64,000 nt of DNA from QHWT01 sp963755695 (lineage in GTDB: Bacteria; Acidobacteriota; Vicinamibacteria; Vicinamibacterales; 2-12-FULL-66-21), in contig CAVWLB010000010.1 of the NCBI GenBank assembly GCA_963755695.1, positions 124,001 to 188,000 on the forward strand, written 5' to 3'. Shown piece after piece: positions 48,930 to 57,707 of the stretch; within the stretch, counting starts at the first letter, position 1, and each line of letters starts with the position of its first letter. A program made the position numbers and the translations under genes. A model generated the notes under the pieces. That model saw only the letters and a program-made list of their open reading frames with translations. It was not told the origin of the DNA and made no database searches.

Positions 48930-50024
48930 ATGCCCCACAAGCTGCTGCTGGCCGATGACAGCGTCACGATCCAGCGCGTCATCGAGCTTACGTTTGCGGA
49001 CGAGGACGTGGAGGTCATCGCTGTAAGCAACGGCCAGCAGGCGATCGAGCGAGCCGAGCGGGATCGCCCGGACATCGTGCTGGCCGACGTCGGGATGCCG
49101 GAACGTGATGGCTACGACGTGGCGGCGTTCATCAAAGGCAACCCCGCGCTGGCGCACGTCCCCGTCGTGCTGCTCACCGGCGCGTTCGAACCGATCGACG
49201 AAACGCGCGCGCGTGCGGTCGGATGCGACGGTGTTCTCGTGAAACCATTCGAACCCCAGGTGGTCATCAGTCGAGTCAAGGATCTCCTCGCCGGCCGCAA
49301 GCCCGCCGGCTTGTGGGGAAGCGGGCCCGCCGCACAGGGGCCGGTCAGGTCACCGAACGGGAGCGCCAATCTCCGTCCGGTTGCGACGAGGCATGAGGCG
49401 AACGCGGCCGATCCGCTCGAGGCCTATTTCGACCGTCTCGATGCGGCGTTTTCCTCGCTGGGGGCGCCCGATGCGGCCACCGCAGCCGCTCCCGCGCCAC
49501 AGGCCGCGCCGCCGGCACCCACGCCCGCGGGGCCGAAGCGCGAGGCAATACCAGTCTCCGCCGCGCAGCCGGGCACTCCGCCGCAAGCCCGACGCGACGA
49601 ACCCACGGTCGATATCTCGTCGTGGGATCCGCAACTCGCCGGGGATCCGGTGCGACCGGTCGCGCCGCGTCCGGTGGGACCGACACCGACAGTCGCGGCT
49701 GAGCCCCCGCGTCCAGCGCCTGTGCCTCCCAGCACGCTGCCAACGCCCGCGTCGGTTTCGTCGCCGATTTCCGCCCCACCGTCGCTCGTGGACGCCTTTG
49801 CGGCGCTGCTCAGCGCCGAGCAGCGGCTACAGATCGCGCCGTCTGCCGCACCCGGACAACAGGGCAGTGCGCCGTCGGCCGGGCCCGTTATCAGCGATCA
49901 GGTCGTCGACGAGATCGCGCAGCGCGTGCTGGCCCGGCTCAGCGACCAGACCCGTCCCACCGTCCTCGACGTGGCCGAACGCCTCGTCCGCGAGGAAATC
50001 GAGCGGATCAAACAACATCGCTGA
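48930..50024 (+). CDS. Response regulator with long Pro/Ala-rich linker and helical C-terminal domain
   Basis: A 364-residue protein. The receiver (KLLLADDSVTIQRVIELTFA, Asp in DIVLADVGMPERDGYDVAAF, Lys in GVLVKPFEP) spans residues 1-122. A Pro/Ala-rich linker of about 180 residues follows. The end VVDEIAQRVLARLSDQTRPT and VLDVAERLVREEIERIKQ is a conserved amphipathic helix pair resembling the tail of DUF2497-type or polar-localised proteins. There is no DNA-binding or enzymatic output, which suggests a protein-interaction role. TATCAT 6 bases before the ATG suggests a leaderless transcript. Confidence 0.75.
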   Translation: MPHKLLLADDSVTIQRVIELTFADEDVEVIAVSNGQQAIERAERDRPDIVLADVGMPERDGYDVAAFIKGNPALAHVPVVLLTGAFEPIDETRARAVGCDGVLVKPFEPQVVISRVKDLLAGRKPAGLWGSGPAAQGPVRSPNGSANLRPVATRHEANAADPLEAYFDRLDAAFSSLGAPDAATAAAPAPQAAPPAPTPAGPKREAIPVSAAQPGTPPQARRDEPTVDISSWDPQLAGDPVRPVAPRPVGPTPTVAAEPPRPAPVPPSTLPTPASVSSPISAPPSLVDAFAALLSAEQRLQIAPSAAPGQQGSAPSAGPVISDQVVDEIAQRVLARLSDQTRPTVLDVAERLVREEIERIKQHR

Positions 50025-50425
50025 CTGCAGACTGAAGATTGAAGATTGGGATTGACGATTGCAGATTGACGATTGGATTGGCTATTGAGGATTGACGATT
50101 AAATTGACGATTGACGATTGACGATTGACGATTGGGGATTGACGATTGGGGATTGACGATTGGGGATTGGCTGACTCCAATGGCAGTCGGCCGTCCGCGG
50201 TGGCAATCGCCAATCCGTTTATCGGCCAATCGCACTCCGTGAATCCGTCAACCGGCAGTCCGTGAATCGTCAATCGGCAGTCCGTGAATCGTTAATCGGC
50301 AGTCCGTGAATCGTTAATCGGCAGTCCGTGAGTTCGCTCAATCGACAATCGTCAATTCAATCGCCAATCCGCAATCGTCAGTCCCCCAATCTTCAATCTG
50401 CAGTCTTCAATCTTCAATTCGGGTA
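50025..50425. repeat. Large heptamer-repeat cruciform, GATTGAC left arm and GTCAATC right arm, with a 22-bp tandem repeat
   Basis: The left 150 bp are tandem GATTGAC/GATTGGG words; the right 190 bp are the complementary CAATCGTC/TTCAATC words. The outer ends match best: ACTGCAGACTGAAGATTGAA against the ATCTTCAATCTGCAGT region at 50391-50420. Between 50241 and 50331 a 22-bp unit (about GAATCGTTAATCGGCAGTCC) is repeated nearly four times. No gene is credible in it. The valS ATG lies 14 bp beyond. Confidence 0.85.
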
Positions 50426-50438
50426 TGCTCTGTCGGAT

Positions 50439-53024
50439 ATGCCTTCTGGCCTGGACCTGAACCATCCCGTGAGGGTGCCGGAGAAGCCGGCGCTCGAAGG
50501 GCTCGAAGCCAAATGGATGGCGCGGTGGGAAGAGTCGGGCGTGTATCGTTTCGACCGCACGCGCCCTCGCGCGGCCGTCTATTCAATCGATACGCCGCCG
50601 CCGACCGTCAGCGGCTCCCTGCACGTCGGCCACGTATTTTCCTATACCCACACTGACGTCATCGCGCGGTTCCAGCGCATGCGGGGCAAGGCCGTCTTCT
50701 ACCCGATGGGATGGGACGACAACGGCTTGCCGACGGAACGGCGGGTCCAGAACTACTTCGGCGTCCGCTGCGATCCGTCGCTTGCCTACGACCCGCAGTT
50801 CAAGCCGCCGGACAAGCCTGGCAAGCACCCGATCTCGGTGTCGCGTCCGAACTTCATCGAGTTATGCGCCCGGTTGACGGCCGAGGACGAGAAGGCATTC
50901 GAGGCCTTGTGGCGCCATCTCGGCCTGTCGGTTGACTGGGGCATGACCTACGCGACGATCGATCGTCGGGCCCAGCGGACTTCGCAGGTCTCGTTCCTTC
51001 GCCTCTTCCACAAAGGGCTGGCGTATCAGCTCGAAGCGCCGACCCTGTGGGACGTGGATTTTCGCACCGCCGTAGCCCAGGCCGAGCTCGAGGACCGCGA
51101 GCAGCCAGGGGCCTACCATCGCATCAAATTCTCGCGCGACGGCGGGGAGCCGGTCTTCATCGAGACGACCAGGCCCGAGCTGATTCCCGCATGCGTGTCG
51201 CTCGTCGCCCATCCCGACGACGAGCGGTACCAGCCGCTGTTTGGCACCGACGTGCTCACGCCGCTCTTCGGAGTCCGCGTGCCGGTGAAGGCGCACGAGC
51301 TCGCCGACCCCGAAAAGGGATCCGGCATTGCCATGATCTGTACGTTCGGCGATGTGACCGACGTCCTGTGGTGGCGCGCCCTTTCGCTGCCCGTCCGCGC
51401 GATCATCCAGCCGAATGGCGCGCTGCGTCCTCTGAGCTGGGGTGGCGTGGGCTGGGAAACGGATGACCCTGGGCGCGCGCAGCAGGCGTACGATCAACTG
51501 TCGAATCTTTCTGCCGCGAAGGCGCGCGCGAAGATCGTCGAGCTGCTGCAGCAGAGCGGCGATTTGATCGGCGAACCGCGTCCGATCACCCACGCGGTGA
51601 AGTTCTACGAAAAGGGGGACCGGCCGCTCGAGATCGTCACTAGCCGGCAGTGGTTCATCAAGACCATGGTTTTCCGCGACGCGTTGTTGCAGCGCGCGCG
51701 CGAGTTGAAGTGGCATCCGCCCTACATGCAGGCGCGCCTCGAGAACTGGATCAACGGTCTCAACGGCGACTGGTGCATCAGTCGCCAGCGTTTCTTCGGC
51801 GTGCCCTTTCCGGTGTGGTATCCCGTCCTCGGCGACGGCTCTCCCGATTACGCGCACCCAATCCTGCCGCCCGAAGATCGCTTGCCGATCGATCCGTCGA
51901 CCGACGTGCCCGACCGTTATCGCGCCGACCAGCGCGATCGACCCGGCGGCTTCAGCGGCGACCCCGACGTCATGGACACCTGGGCGACCTCTTCTCTGAC
52001 CCCGCAAATCGCGGGCGCCTGGCTGGAAGACCCTGATCTGTTTGGCCGGGTGTTTCCCATGGACGTCCGTCCGCAGGCCCACGACATCATCCGAACCTGG
52101 CTGTTCTCGACGGTTCTCCGTGCCGAGCTCGAATTCGGCGCGTTGCCCTGGAGCAACGCCGCCATCTCGGGCTGGGTCCTCGATCCCGATCGCAAGAAGA
52201 TGTCGAAGTCCAAGGGGAACGTCGTTACCCCGATGGGACTGCTGGAGGAGCACGGATCCGATGGGGTGCGGTATTGGGCCGCGAGCGGACGGCCGGGAAC
52301 GGACACGGCGTTTGACACCGGCCAGATGAAGGTCGGGCGGCGCCTGGCGATCAAGCTGCTGAACGCCTCGAAGTTCGTGCTGGCGAATGCGGAAGGCGGC
52401 GGGGATGTCACGGCAGCAGTCGATCGCGGCTTGCTGACCATGGTTGGACGGCTCGTTCGCGAATCAACGGAAGATCTCGGGGACTACAACTACGCCCGTG
52501 TCCTCGAACGCAGCGAGTCGCTGTTCTGGTTTTTCTGCGACAACTACCTCGAGCTGGTGAAGTCGCGCCGGTACGGTGATCAGGGGCCAGCGGCGGCTGC
52601 GTCCGCCAACGCCGCGCTGCTGGTTGCGCTCTCGGCGTTGTTGCGGCTCTTTGCGCCGTTTCTGCCGTTTGTGACCGAGGAGGTGTGGTCCTGGTGGCGG
52701 CCCGGATCGGTCCATGCCGCCTCGTGGCCAAAAGAGGAGGAACTCTTCCGGCCGGCAGGCGGTGAGCAGGACGAAGCGGTTCGGGCTCTCGAGCTCGCGG
52801 CGGCAGTGCTCGGTGAGATTCGCAAGAAGAAATCCGAGGAACAGCGGCCGTTGAAGACGCTGGTTTCGCGCGCGGTCGTAAGAGTGCCGGCGGCCGATCG
52901 TCCGCTCCTATCGTCGGCGGAGGCTGACCTTCGCGCCTCGGGACTGATCCAGGATCTCGTCATCGAGACCGCTGACGTGTTGGAGGTCGTCGTGGAGCTG
53001 GCCGGGCCCGAGGCGCAAGGCTGA
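50439..53024 (+). CDS. valS: Valyl-tRNA synthetase, short (type 2) form
   Basis: Class I synthetase, 861 residues. HIGH-type motif PPTVSGSLHVGHVFSYTHTD near residue 53, editing domain with TTRPELIPACVSLVAHPDD, KMSKS at RKKMSKSKGNVVTP near residue 590, anticodon-binding domain with FLPFVTEEVWSWW. The C-terminal coiled coil of the E. coli form is absent; sequence style matches the shorter form of archaea, actinobacteria and some other phyla. ATG 50439 is chosen, since upstream in-frame sequence only translates the repeat. TATGCT 9 bases before the ATG is a possible -10. Confidence 0.95.
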   Translation: MPSGLDLNHPVRVPEKPALEGLEAKWMARWEESGVYRFDRTRPRAAVYSIDTPPPTVSGSLHVGHVFSYTHTDVIARFQRMRGKAVFYPMGWDDNGLPTERRVQNYFGVRCDPSLAYDPQFKPPDKPGKHPISVSRPNFIELCARLTAEDEKAFEALWRHLGLSVDWGMTYATIDRRAQRTSQVSFLRLFHKGLAYQLEAPTLWDVDFRTAVAQAELEDREQPGAYHRIKFSRDGGEPVFIETTRPELIPACVSLVAHPDDERYQPLFGTDVLTPLFGVRVPVKAHELADPEKGSGIAMICTFGDVTDVLWWRALSLPVRAIIQPNGALRPLSWGGVGWETDDPGRAQQAYDQLSNLSAAKARAKIVELLQQSGDLIGEPRPITHAVKFYEKGDRPLEIVTSRQWFIKTMVFRDALLQRARELKWHPPYMQARLENWINGLNGDWCISRQRFFGVPFPVWYPVLGDGSPDYAHPILPPEDRLPIDPSTDVPDRYRADQRDRPGGFSGDPDVMDTWATSSLTPQIAGAWLEDPDLFGRVFPMDVRPQAHDIIRTWLFSTVLRAELEFGALPWSNAAISGWVLDPDRKKMSKSKGNVVTPMGLLEEHGSDGVRYWAASGRPGTDTAFDTGQMKVGRRLAIKLLNASKFVLANAEGGGDVTAAVDRGLLTMVGRLVRESTEDLGDYNYARVLERSESLFWFFCDNYLELVKSRRYGDQGPAAAASANAALLVALSALLRLFAPFLPFVTEEVWSWWRPGSVHAASWPKEEELFRPAGGEQDEAVRALELAAAVLGEIRKKKSEEQRPLKTLVSRAVVRVPAADRPLLSSAEADLRASGLIQDLVIETADVLEVVVELAGPEAQG

Positions 53025-53035
53025 GGAGCGCCGTA

Positions 53036-53902
53036 ATGAAAACGATTCCGTTTCAGGCTCTTGACCCGGCCCTCTATCGCGAGACCGTCCGCCGAGCGCT
53101 GGCTGAAGACCTTGGATGGGGAGACGTCACCACCGAGGCGACGGTACCGTCGGATCTCAAGGCGCGCGGCGTCATCCTGGCAAAGAGCCACTGCATCGTC
53201 GCCGGGCTCGACGTGGCCGCGGAGGCATTCCGCCAGCTCGATCCCGGATGCGTTTTCAACGCCTTGAAACACGACGGCGAGCCGTGTGAGCCCGGCGATG
53301 TCGTCGCGGAGCTGACCGGCCACGCCGCGCCAATGCTCACGGCGGAGCGAACGGCCCTCAACTTCCTGCAGCGGCTTTCCGGTATCGCGACGGTAACCCG
53401 ACGCTTCGTTGCCGCAAGCGGCGGGCGGATCACCGTGCTCGACACGCGGAAGACGACGCCAACGCTCCGGGTGCTGGAGAAGTACGCCGTCCGTGCGGGA
53501 AGCGGTACCAACCATCGGTCTGGACTCGACGATGGCATCTTGATCAAGGACAACCACGTGCGTCTCGTGGGCGGCGTGCTCGAAGCGGTGCGACGCATGC
53601 AGGCTGCCAAGCCGGAAATGCCGATCGAGGTCGAGGCCCAGAGTCTGGCGCAAGTGGACGAAGCGCTGCAGGCAGGGGCCGACATTATCCTCGTCGACAA
53701 CCTGTCGGCCGAAGAGATCCGCGAAGCGGTCAGCCGCACGCGTGGCCGGGCGCAGGTGGAAATCTCCGGCGGTGTGACCATCGAACGGTTGCCCGAACTC
53801 GCGGCCACCGGCGCCGATTATGTTTCGGTGGGCGCGCTGACGCACTCGGCGCCCGCCGCGGACCTGAGCTTCGAACTCGAACCGCTGACCGAACCGAACT
53901 GA
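53036..53902 (+). CDS. nadC: Nicotinate-nucleotide pyrophosphorylase (carboxylating)
   Basis: Quinolinate phosphoribosyltransferase of NAD synthesis, 288 residues. RRALAEDLGWGDVTTEATVP, ERTALNFLQRLSGIATVTRR, VLDTRKTTPTLRVLEKYAVR and VEISGGVTIERLPELAATGA are the conserved substrate- and PRPP-binding blocks. It starts 11 bp after valS and is followed by birA and coaX, a cofactor-synthesis cluster also seen in other phyla. nadA and nadB are not in this window. Confidence 0.96.
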   Translation: MKTIPFQALDPALYRETVRRALAEDLGWGDVTTEATVPSDLKARGVILAKSHCIVAGLDVAAEAFRQLDPGCVFNALKHDGEPCEPGDVVAELTGHAAPMLTAERTALNFLQRLSGIATVTRRFVAASGGRITVLDTRKTTPTLRVLEKYAVRAGSGTNHRSGLDDGILIKDNHVRLVGGVLEAVRRMQAAKPEMPIEVEAQSLAQVDEALQAGADIILVDNLSAEEIREAVSRTRGRAQVEISGGVTIERLPELAATGADYVSVGALTHSAPAADLSFELEPLTEPN

Positions 53903-53947
53903 GGCCCCTCACTTACACGGCTATACGGATCGACGACATCAGACGGA

Positions 53948-54755
53948 TTGCACACCTTGAACCCGTACGAGCCTGCTCTCGCCGTCACTGCCGCGGAGCG
54001 GGGGGTATTCGGGACGCGATTCAACTACCAGGAGGAAGTGGGATCCACGAACGATCTCGCCATGCGCGCGGCCGAGCGGGGAGAACCCGAAGGGACGGTG
54101 TTCGCGGCTGGCGCGCAGACCGCGGGCCGCGGCCGGCTCGGGCGGACGTGGTTCTCGCCGGCGGGCGCAGGCCTCTATGTATCGACAATCATCCGGCGCG
54201 AGGCGCTCGCGCCGTGGATCACGCTGGCGGGCGGGGTGGCCGTTGCCGAAGGCATCCGCGCGGCGACCGGTCTCCCTGTGGAAATCAAGTGGCCGAACGA
54301 CGTTGTCGCGGTCGGCGGCGGCGGGTTCCGCGAGGAGGCGCAAGCTCGCCGGCATTCTTGCCGAAGCCGTGAGCGACGGCCATCACGTGCAGCACATCGT
54401 GCTCGGATACGGAATTAACCTGTTCCGGGCGGCATTGCCACCCGAGCTCGCCGATCGAGCGACATCCATCGAGTCGGAGCTCGGTCGCACGGTCGATGCG
54501 GGGGCTGTGCTCGCACAGACACTGGTCGCATTGAATCGCGCGACGCTCGAGATCGAGAGGCGCGGCCATGAGGCGCTCCTCGCCAGGTGGCTGGTACTGG
54601 CTCCGTCGGCCACCGGTTCCCGCATCGAATGGCAGGGGCCAGGCGGCGTTACGTTCGCCGGCGTGACCGCAGGCCTCGCACCCGACGGCGCGCTGCTGGC
54701 GCGTACGGCAACGGGCATCGATCGTATTCTGTCAGGTGAGATCCGGTGGCAGTGA
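53948..54755 (+). CDS. birA: Biotin-[acetyl-CoA carboxylase] ligase (one frame break)
   Basis: About 268 residues. The catalytic half shows EEVGSTNDLAMRAAERG, AAGAQTAGRGRLGRTWFSP and LPVEIKWPNDVV, the biotin/ATP motifs of BPL. After a break near 54334-54341 the next frame gives RKLAGILAEAVSD and IVLGYGINL, then the C-terminal SH3-like domain (GVTFAGVTAGLAPDGALLAR). No N-terminal helix-turn-helix is present, so it is a ligase only and not a repressor. Start is TTG 53948. It is 15 bp before coaX, a very common pairing. Confidence 0.92.
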
Positions 54756-54770
54756 CCCGGACCCCGAATC

Positions 54771-55547
54771 ATGCTTCTCGCGATTGACGTCGGCAACACG
54801 AACGTGACGATTGGCGTTTTCGAAGGCGATCGTCTGGCGCATAGCTGGAGGCTTGCGGCGCTGCGCGAGCGCACCGCCGACGAGCTGGGTATCTTCGTCA
54901 CGCGTCTCTTCGAACAGACCGGCGTGCACCTGGCCGACCTGCGGGGGATCGTGATCGCGTCGGTCGTGCCACCGCTCACGCGGCCGATGGAAGAGATGTC
55001 GGAGCGCTACTTCCACCGCCAGGCGCTGATCGTCGACGCGACCAACGCCGGCATGCCCGTCCGCTATTCGCCGATCGGCGACGTCGGCGCCGACCGCATC
55101 GTCAATGCCGTGGCCGCGCGTGAAAAGTACGGCAGGGATGGCGTGCCGCTAATCGTCGTCGACTTCGGAACCGGCACGACCTTCGACATCATCTCTCGCG
55201 CAGGGGAATATCTCGGTGGAGTGATTTGTCCGGGAATCGGCATTTCCGCCGAGGCGCTCTTTCAGCGTGCCGCGCGCCTGCCGCGGGTCGAGGTGCGGAA
55301 ACCCTCCACCGTCATCGGCCAGAACACCGTCGACGCGATGCAGTCTGGCCTGTTCTTTGGCTATGTCGAGATGGTGGACGGTCTCGTGCGAAGAATCCGC
55401 ACGGAACTGGAGGGAGGAGACCAGGCGAGGGTGATTGCGACCGGTGGTCTTGCGGACATCATCTCGGGCGAGAGCCGCGCAATCCAGCAGGTGGACGCCA
55501 ATCTCACGCTCGACGGCCTGCGCTTGATCTGGGAACGCCACTCGTAA
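54771..55547 (+). CDS. coaX: Type III pantothenate kinase
   Basis: First step of CoA synthesis from pantothenate, ASKHA fold, 258 residues. MLLAIDVGNTNVTIGVFEGD is the phosphate-1 motif, GDVGADRIVNAVAA and IVVDFGTGTTFDII the central motifs, and GQNTVDAMQSGLFFGYVEMV and VIATGGLADII the C-terminal half. It follows birA by 15 bp, and its TAA overlaps the next ATG by one base (TAATG), so the following unknown gene is probably cotranslated. Confidence 0.97.
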   Translation: MLLAIDVGNTNVTIGVFEGDRLAHSWRLAALRERTADELGIFVTRLFEQTGVHLADLRGIVIASVVPPLTRPMEEMSERYFHRQALIVDATNAGMPVRYSPIGDVGADRIVNAVAAREKYGRDGVPLIVVDFGTGTTFDIISRAGEYLGGVICPGIGISAEALFQRAARLPRVEVRKPSTVIGQNTVDAMQSGLFFGYVEMVDGLVRRIRTELEGGDQARVIATGGLADIISGESRAIQQVDANLTLDGLRLIWERHS

Positions 55548-56269
55548 TGAACACGTCGCTCGAACCTGCCGAGTACTGCCGCCAGCTCGAAACCTACTTG
55601 TGCCGCAAGAACGAAGGACACTTGATCCGAATCGTCGGTCCGGTATTCGAACAGGTATGCGGATGGGCGGCGCAGGGTGTTCCACTCACCATCGCCTGTC
55701 GCGGGATCGACCAATACTGCGAACGCTACTACGCGAAGGGACCACGACGTCGCCCGGTGCGGATTGAGTTCTGCGAAGCGGACATCCTGGAACTCTTCGA
55801 CGACTGGCGGCGCGCGGTCGGCGTGACGGCGGCCGGACCCTTGGATTCGACCCTGCCCGAAGGTGATGGAACGACGAGACGTCACGACACGTTGCCGGCG
55901 CATCTGGAGCGCGTCATCACCCGGCTGACGGCAGCGCGTGCGGGCGTCGGTCGCTCCAACGAATTTCATCAGCTCATCGATCAAACGGTGCGCGAGGTGG
56001 ATGGTATGCGGCCGACCGCCAAACACGTGCGCGGGAACGATCGGCGTGCACTGATCGATCGTCTCGCCGCTCTCGATCGTGCCCTCGTAGCGGCCGCGAC
56101 CCAGGAGTTGGAGGAGACGCATGCGGCTCGGCTCCGGGCTGAGGCTGAAGCAGAGATCGCCCCGTTTGCCAGCCGAATGCCTGCGGATGCCCGCAGTAGA
56201 GCGGTCCACGTCGCGCTCGGCCGTCTCGTGCGGGAAGAGATGGGATTGCCGGTGGTGGGGGTGGAATAG
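55547..56269 (+). CDS. Conserved hypothetical protein downstream of coaX
   Basis: A 240-residue soluble protein. The N-terminal half contains YCRQLETYLCRKNEGHLIRI and GPVFEQVCGWAAQGVPLTIA, and RYYAKGPRRRPVRIEFCEAD; the C-terminal half is helical and charged (LRAEAEAEIAPFASRMPADA, VHVALGRLVREEMGLPVV). I recognise no characterised domain. Similar genes beside coaX or birA seem to occur in related genomes. The ATG overlaps the coaX stop. Confidence 0.65.
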   Translation: MNTSLEPAEYCRQLETYLCRKNEGHLIRIVGPVFEQVCGWAAQGVPLTIACRGIDQYCERYYAKGPRRRPVRIEFCEADILELFDDWRRAVGVTAAGPLDSTLPEGDGTTRRHDTLPAHLERVITRLTAARAGVGRSNEFHQLIDQTVREVDGMRPTAKHVRGNDRRALIDRLAALDRALVAAATQELEETHAARLRAEAEAEIAPFASRMPADARSRAVHVALGRLVREEMGLPVVGVE

Positions 56270-56400
56270 GCTCCAGGCTCCAGGCTCCAGGCTTCAGGAG
56301 CCCGGAGCCCGGAGTCGGAGCCTGGAGCCCGGAGCCTGAAGCCCGGAGCCTGAAGCCCGGAGCCTGAAGCCCGGAGCCTGAGGCCCGGAGCCTGAAGCCT
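56269..56400. repeat. Heptamer repeat (CTCCAGG words) with five tandem 14-bp units
   Basis: Left part: GCTCCAG repeated with 7-base period. Right part: GGAGCCTGAAGCCC in five tandem copies (56331-56400, the fourth and fifth each with one change), whose GGAGCCT pairs with the AGGCTCC words of the left part. It fills the gap between the hypothetical gene and the methyltransferase and abuts the latter's start. Confidence 0.9.
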
Positions 56401-57707
56401 TGCCGATGCTGCATGAAGGCCAGCAGGTTGAGCTGACAGTCGAGAAGCCGGCGGCCGGTGGCCGGATGATTGCGCGGCACCTCGGCCAGGTGGTCCTCGT
56501 GCGTGGGGCGATTCCCGGCGAGCGCGTGCAGGCGTGGATCGAGCGCGCGGACAAGCGGCTGGCCTTCGCGGTCACGCGCGAGGTGCTGGAGTCCTCGCCC
56601 GATCGACGCGCGGAGGACGGCGATCCGCTCTGTGGAGGAGCGCTCTACGCCCACATCGACTATCCGCGGCAACTGGCGCTGAAGGCGGATATCCTCCGCG
56701 ACGCGTTCGCGCGTCTCGGGCGGCATCCGCTCGAGTTTCCGATCGATGTCGTCGCGTCGCCCGAACACGGATACCGCATGCGGGCACGATTACACGTCCG
56801 GGGTGCACGCGCTGGGTTCTACCGTGAAGGTACTCACCAGCTGTGTGATGCGGCGCCGACACGGCAACTTCTCCCCGAGACGGTTGCGACGGTACAAAGG
56901 ATTGCAGCTTCCATCGATCAGGCGGCGACCGGATCCCTTACGTCCCTGGCAATTACCGAAGACATTGCGGGCGTGCAACGAGCGGCCCACCTGGAAGTCG
57001 CCCCGGGCGCACGCGTCTCTTCGGCTCTTCTCGACACTATCGTCGGCAACGCAGGACTCGCTGGTCTCAGCGCGCGGGATGCGACCGGTCAGCTTTTCGT
57101 GTCCGGAGATGCGGTCGTCACCGATCCGCTGCCGGTCATTACCGCGGGACGCGGAGCATCCGGTGATCTCCTGCGACACGCGGAATCGTTCTTCCAAGGC
57201 AATCGGTATCTCATCGCCGACCTCGTGAAGGCGGTGATGGACCTGGTGCCAGAGAGCGGTGAAGTGCTCGATCTGTACGCTGGAGTGGGATTGTTCGCGG
57301 TGTCGCTCGCGGCTGCCGGACATCTGGAGGTGACGGCGGTCGAAGGGGACCGTGCGAGCGGCGCAGATTTGCGCCGCAACGCGCGGGCCTGGGAACCGAG
57401 AATTACCGCCCACATCGCCCGGGTCGAGGACTACCTGAGGTCTCGTCGCGGTTCGAGCCCTGACACCACGATCGTTGATCCGCCTCGCACCGGAATCTCG
57501 AGGGAGGCGCTCGACAGAGTGATCGAGCTCGCGCCGCAGCGAATCGTTTACGTCTCCTGTGATCCCGCGACGCTCGCGCGCGATACGCGACGGCTGCTCG
57601 ACGCCGGCTATCGCCTCGCGTCGCTGAAGGCGTTCGATCTGTTTCCCAACACTGCGCACATCGAATCGCTAGCGGTCTTCCTCTCGGCTTCCGGCGCCGG
57701 CCGCTGA
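56400..57707 (+). CDS. TrmA/RlmC/RlmD-type RNA uracil-5 methyltransferase lacking the iron-sulfur cysteines
   Basis: SAM-dependent methyltransferase of about 435 residues placing m5U in rRNA or tRNA. A TRAM-like domain (LTVEKPAAGGRMIARHLGQV) is followed by the central domain and the Rossmann fold: LDLYAGVGLFAVSLAAAGHL, VDPPRTGISREALDRV and the catalytic Cys in VYVSCDPATLARD. In RlmD, four Cys hold a 4Fe-4S cluster; here only LCGGALYAHI keeps one of the first three, so the cluster is probably lost. Start TTG 56400 or ATG 56406, at the edge of the repeat. The 3' end overlaps the convergent C26 peptidase gene by about 39 bp. Confidence 0.85.
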   Translation: MPMLHEGQQVELTVEKPAAGGRMIARHLGQVVLVRGAIPGERVQAWIERADKRLAFAVTREVLESSPDRRAEDGDPLCGGALYAHIDYPRQLALKADILRDAFARLGRHPLEFPIDVVASPEHGYRMRARLHVRGARAGFYREGTHQLCDAAPTRQLLPETVATVQRIAASIDQAATGSLTSLAITEDIAGVQRAAHLEVAPGARVSSALLDTIVGNAGLAGLSARDATGQLFVSGDAVVTDPLPVITAGRGASGDLLRHAESFFQGNRYLIADLVKAVMDLVPESGEVLDLYAGVGLFAVSLAAAGHLEVTAVEGDRASGADLRRNARAWEPRITAHIARVEDYLRSRRGSSPDTTIVDPPRTGISREALDRVIELAPQRIVYVSCDPATLARDTRRLLDAGYRLASLKAFDLFPNTAHIESLAVFLSASGAGR

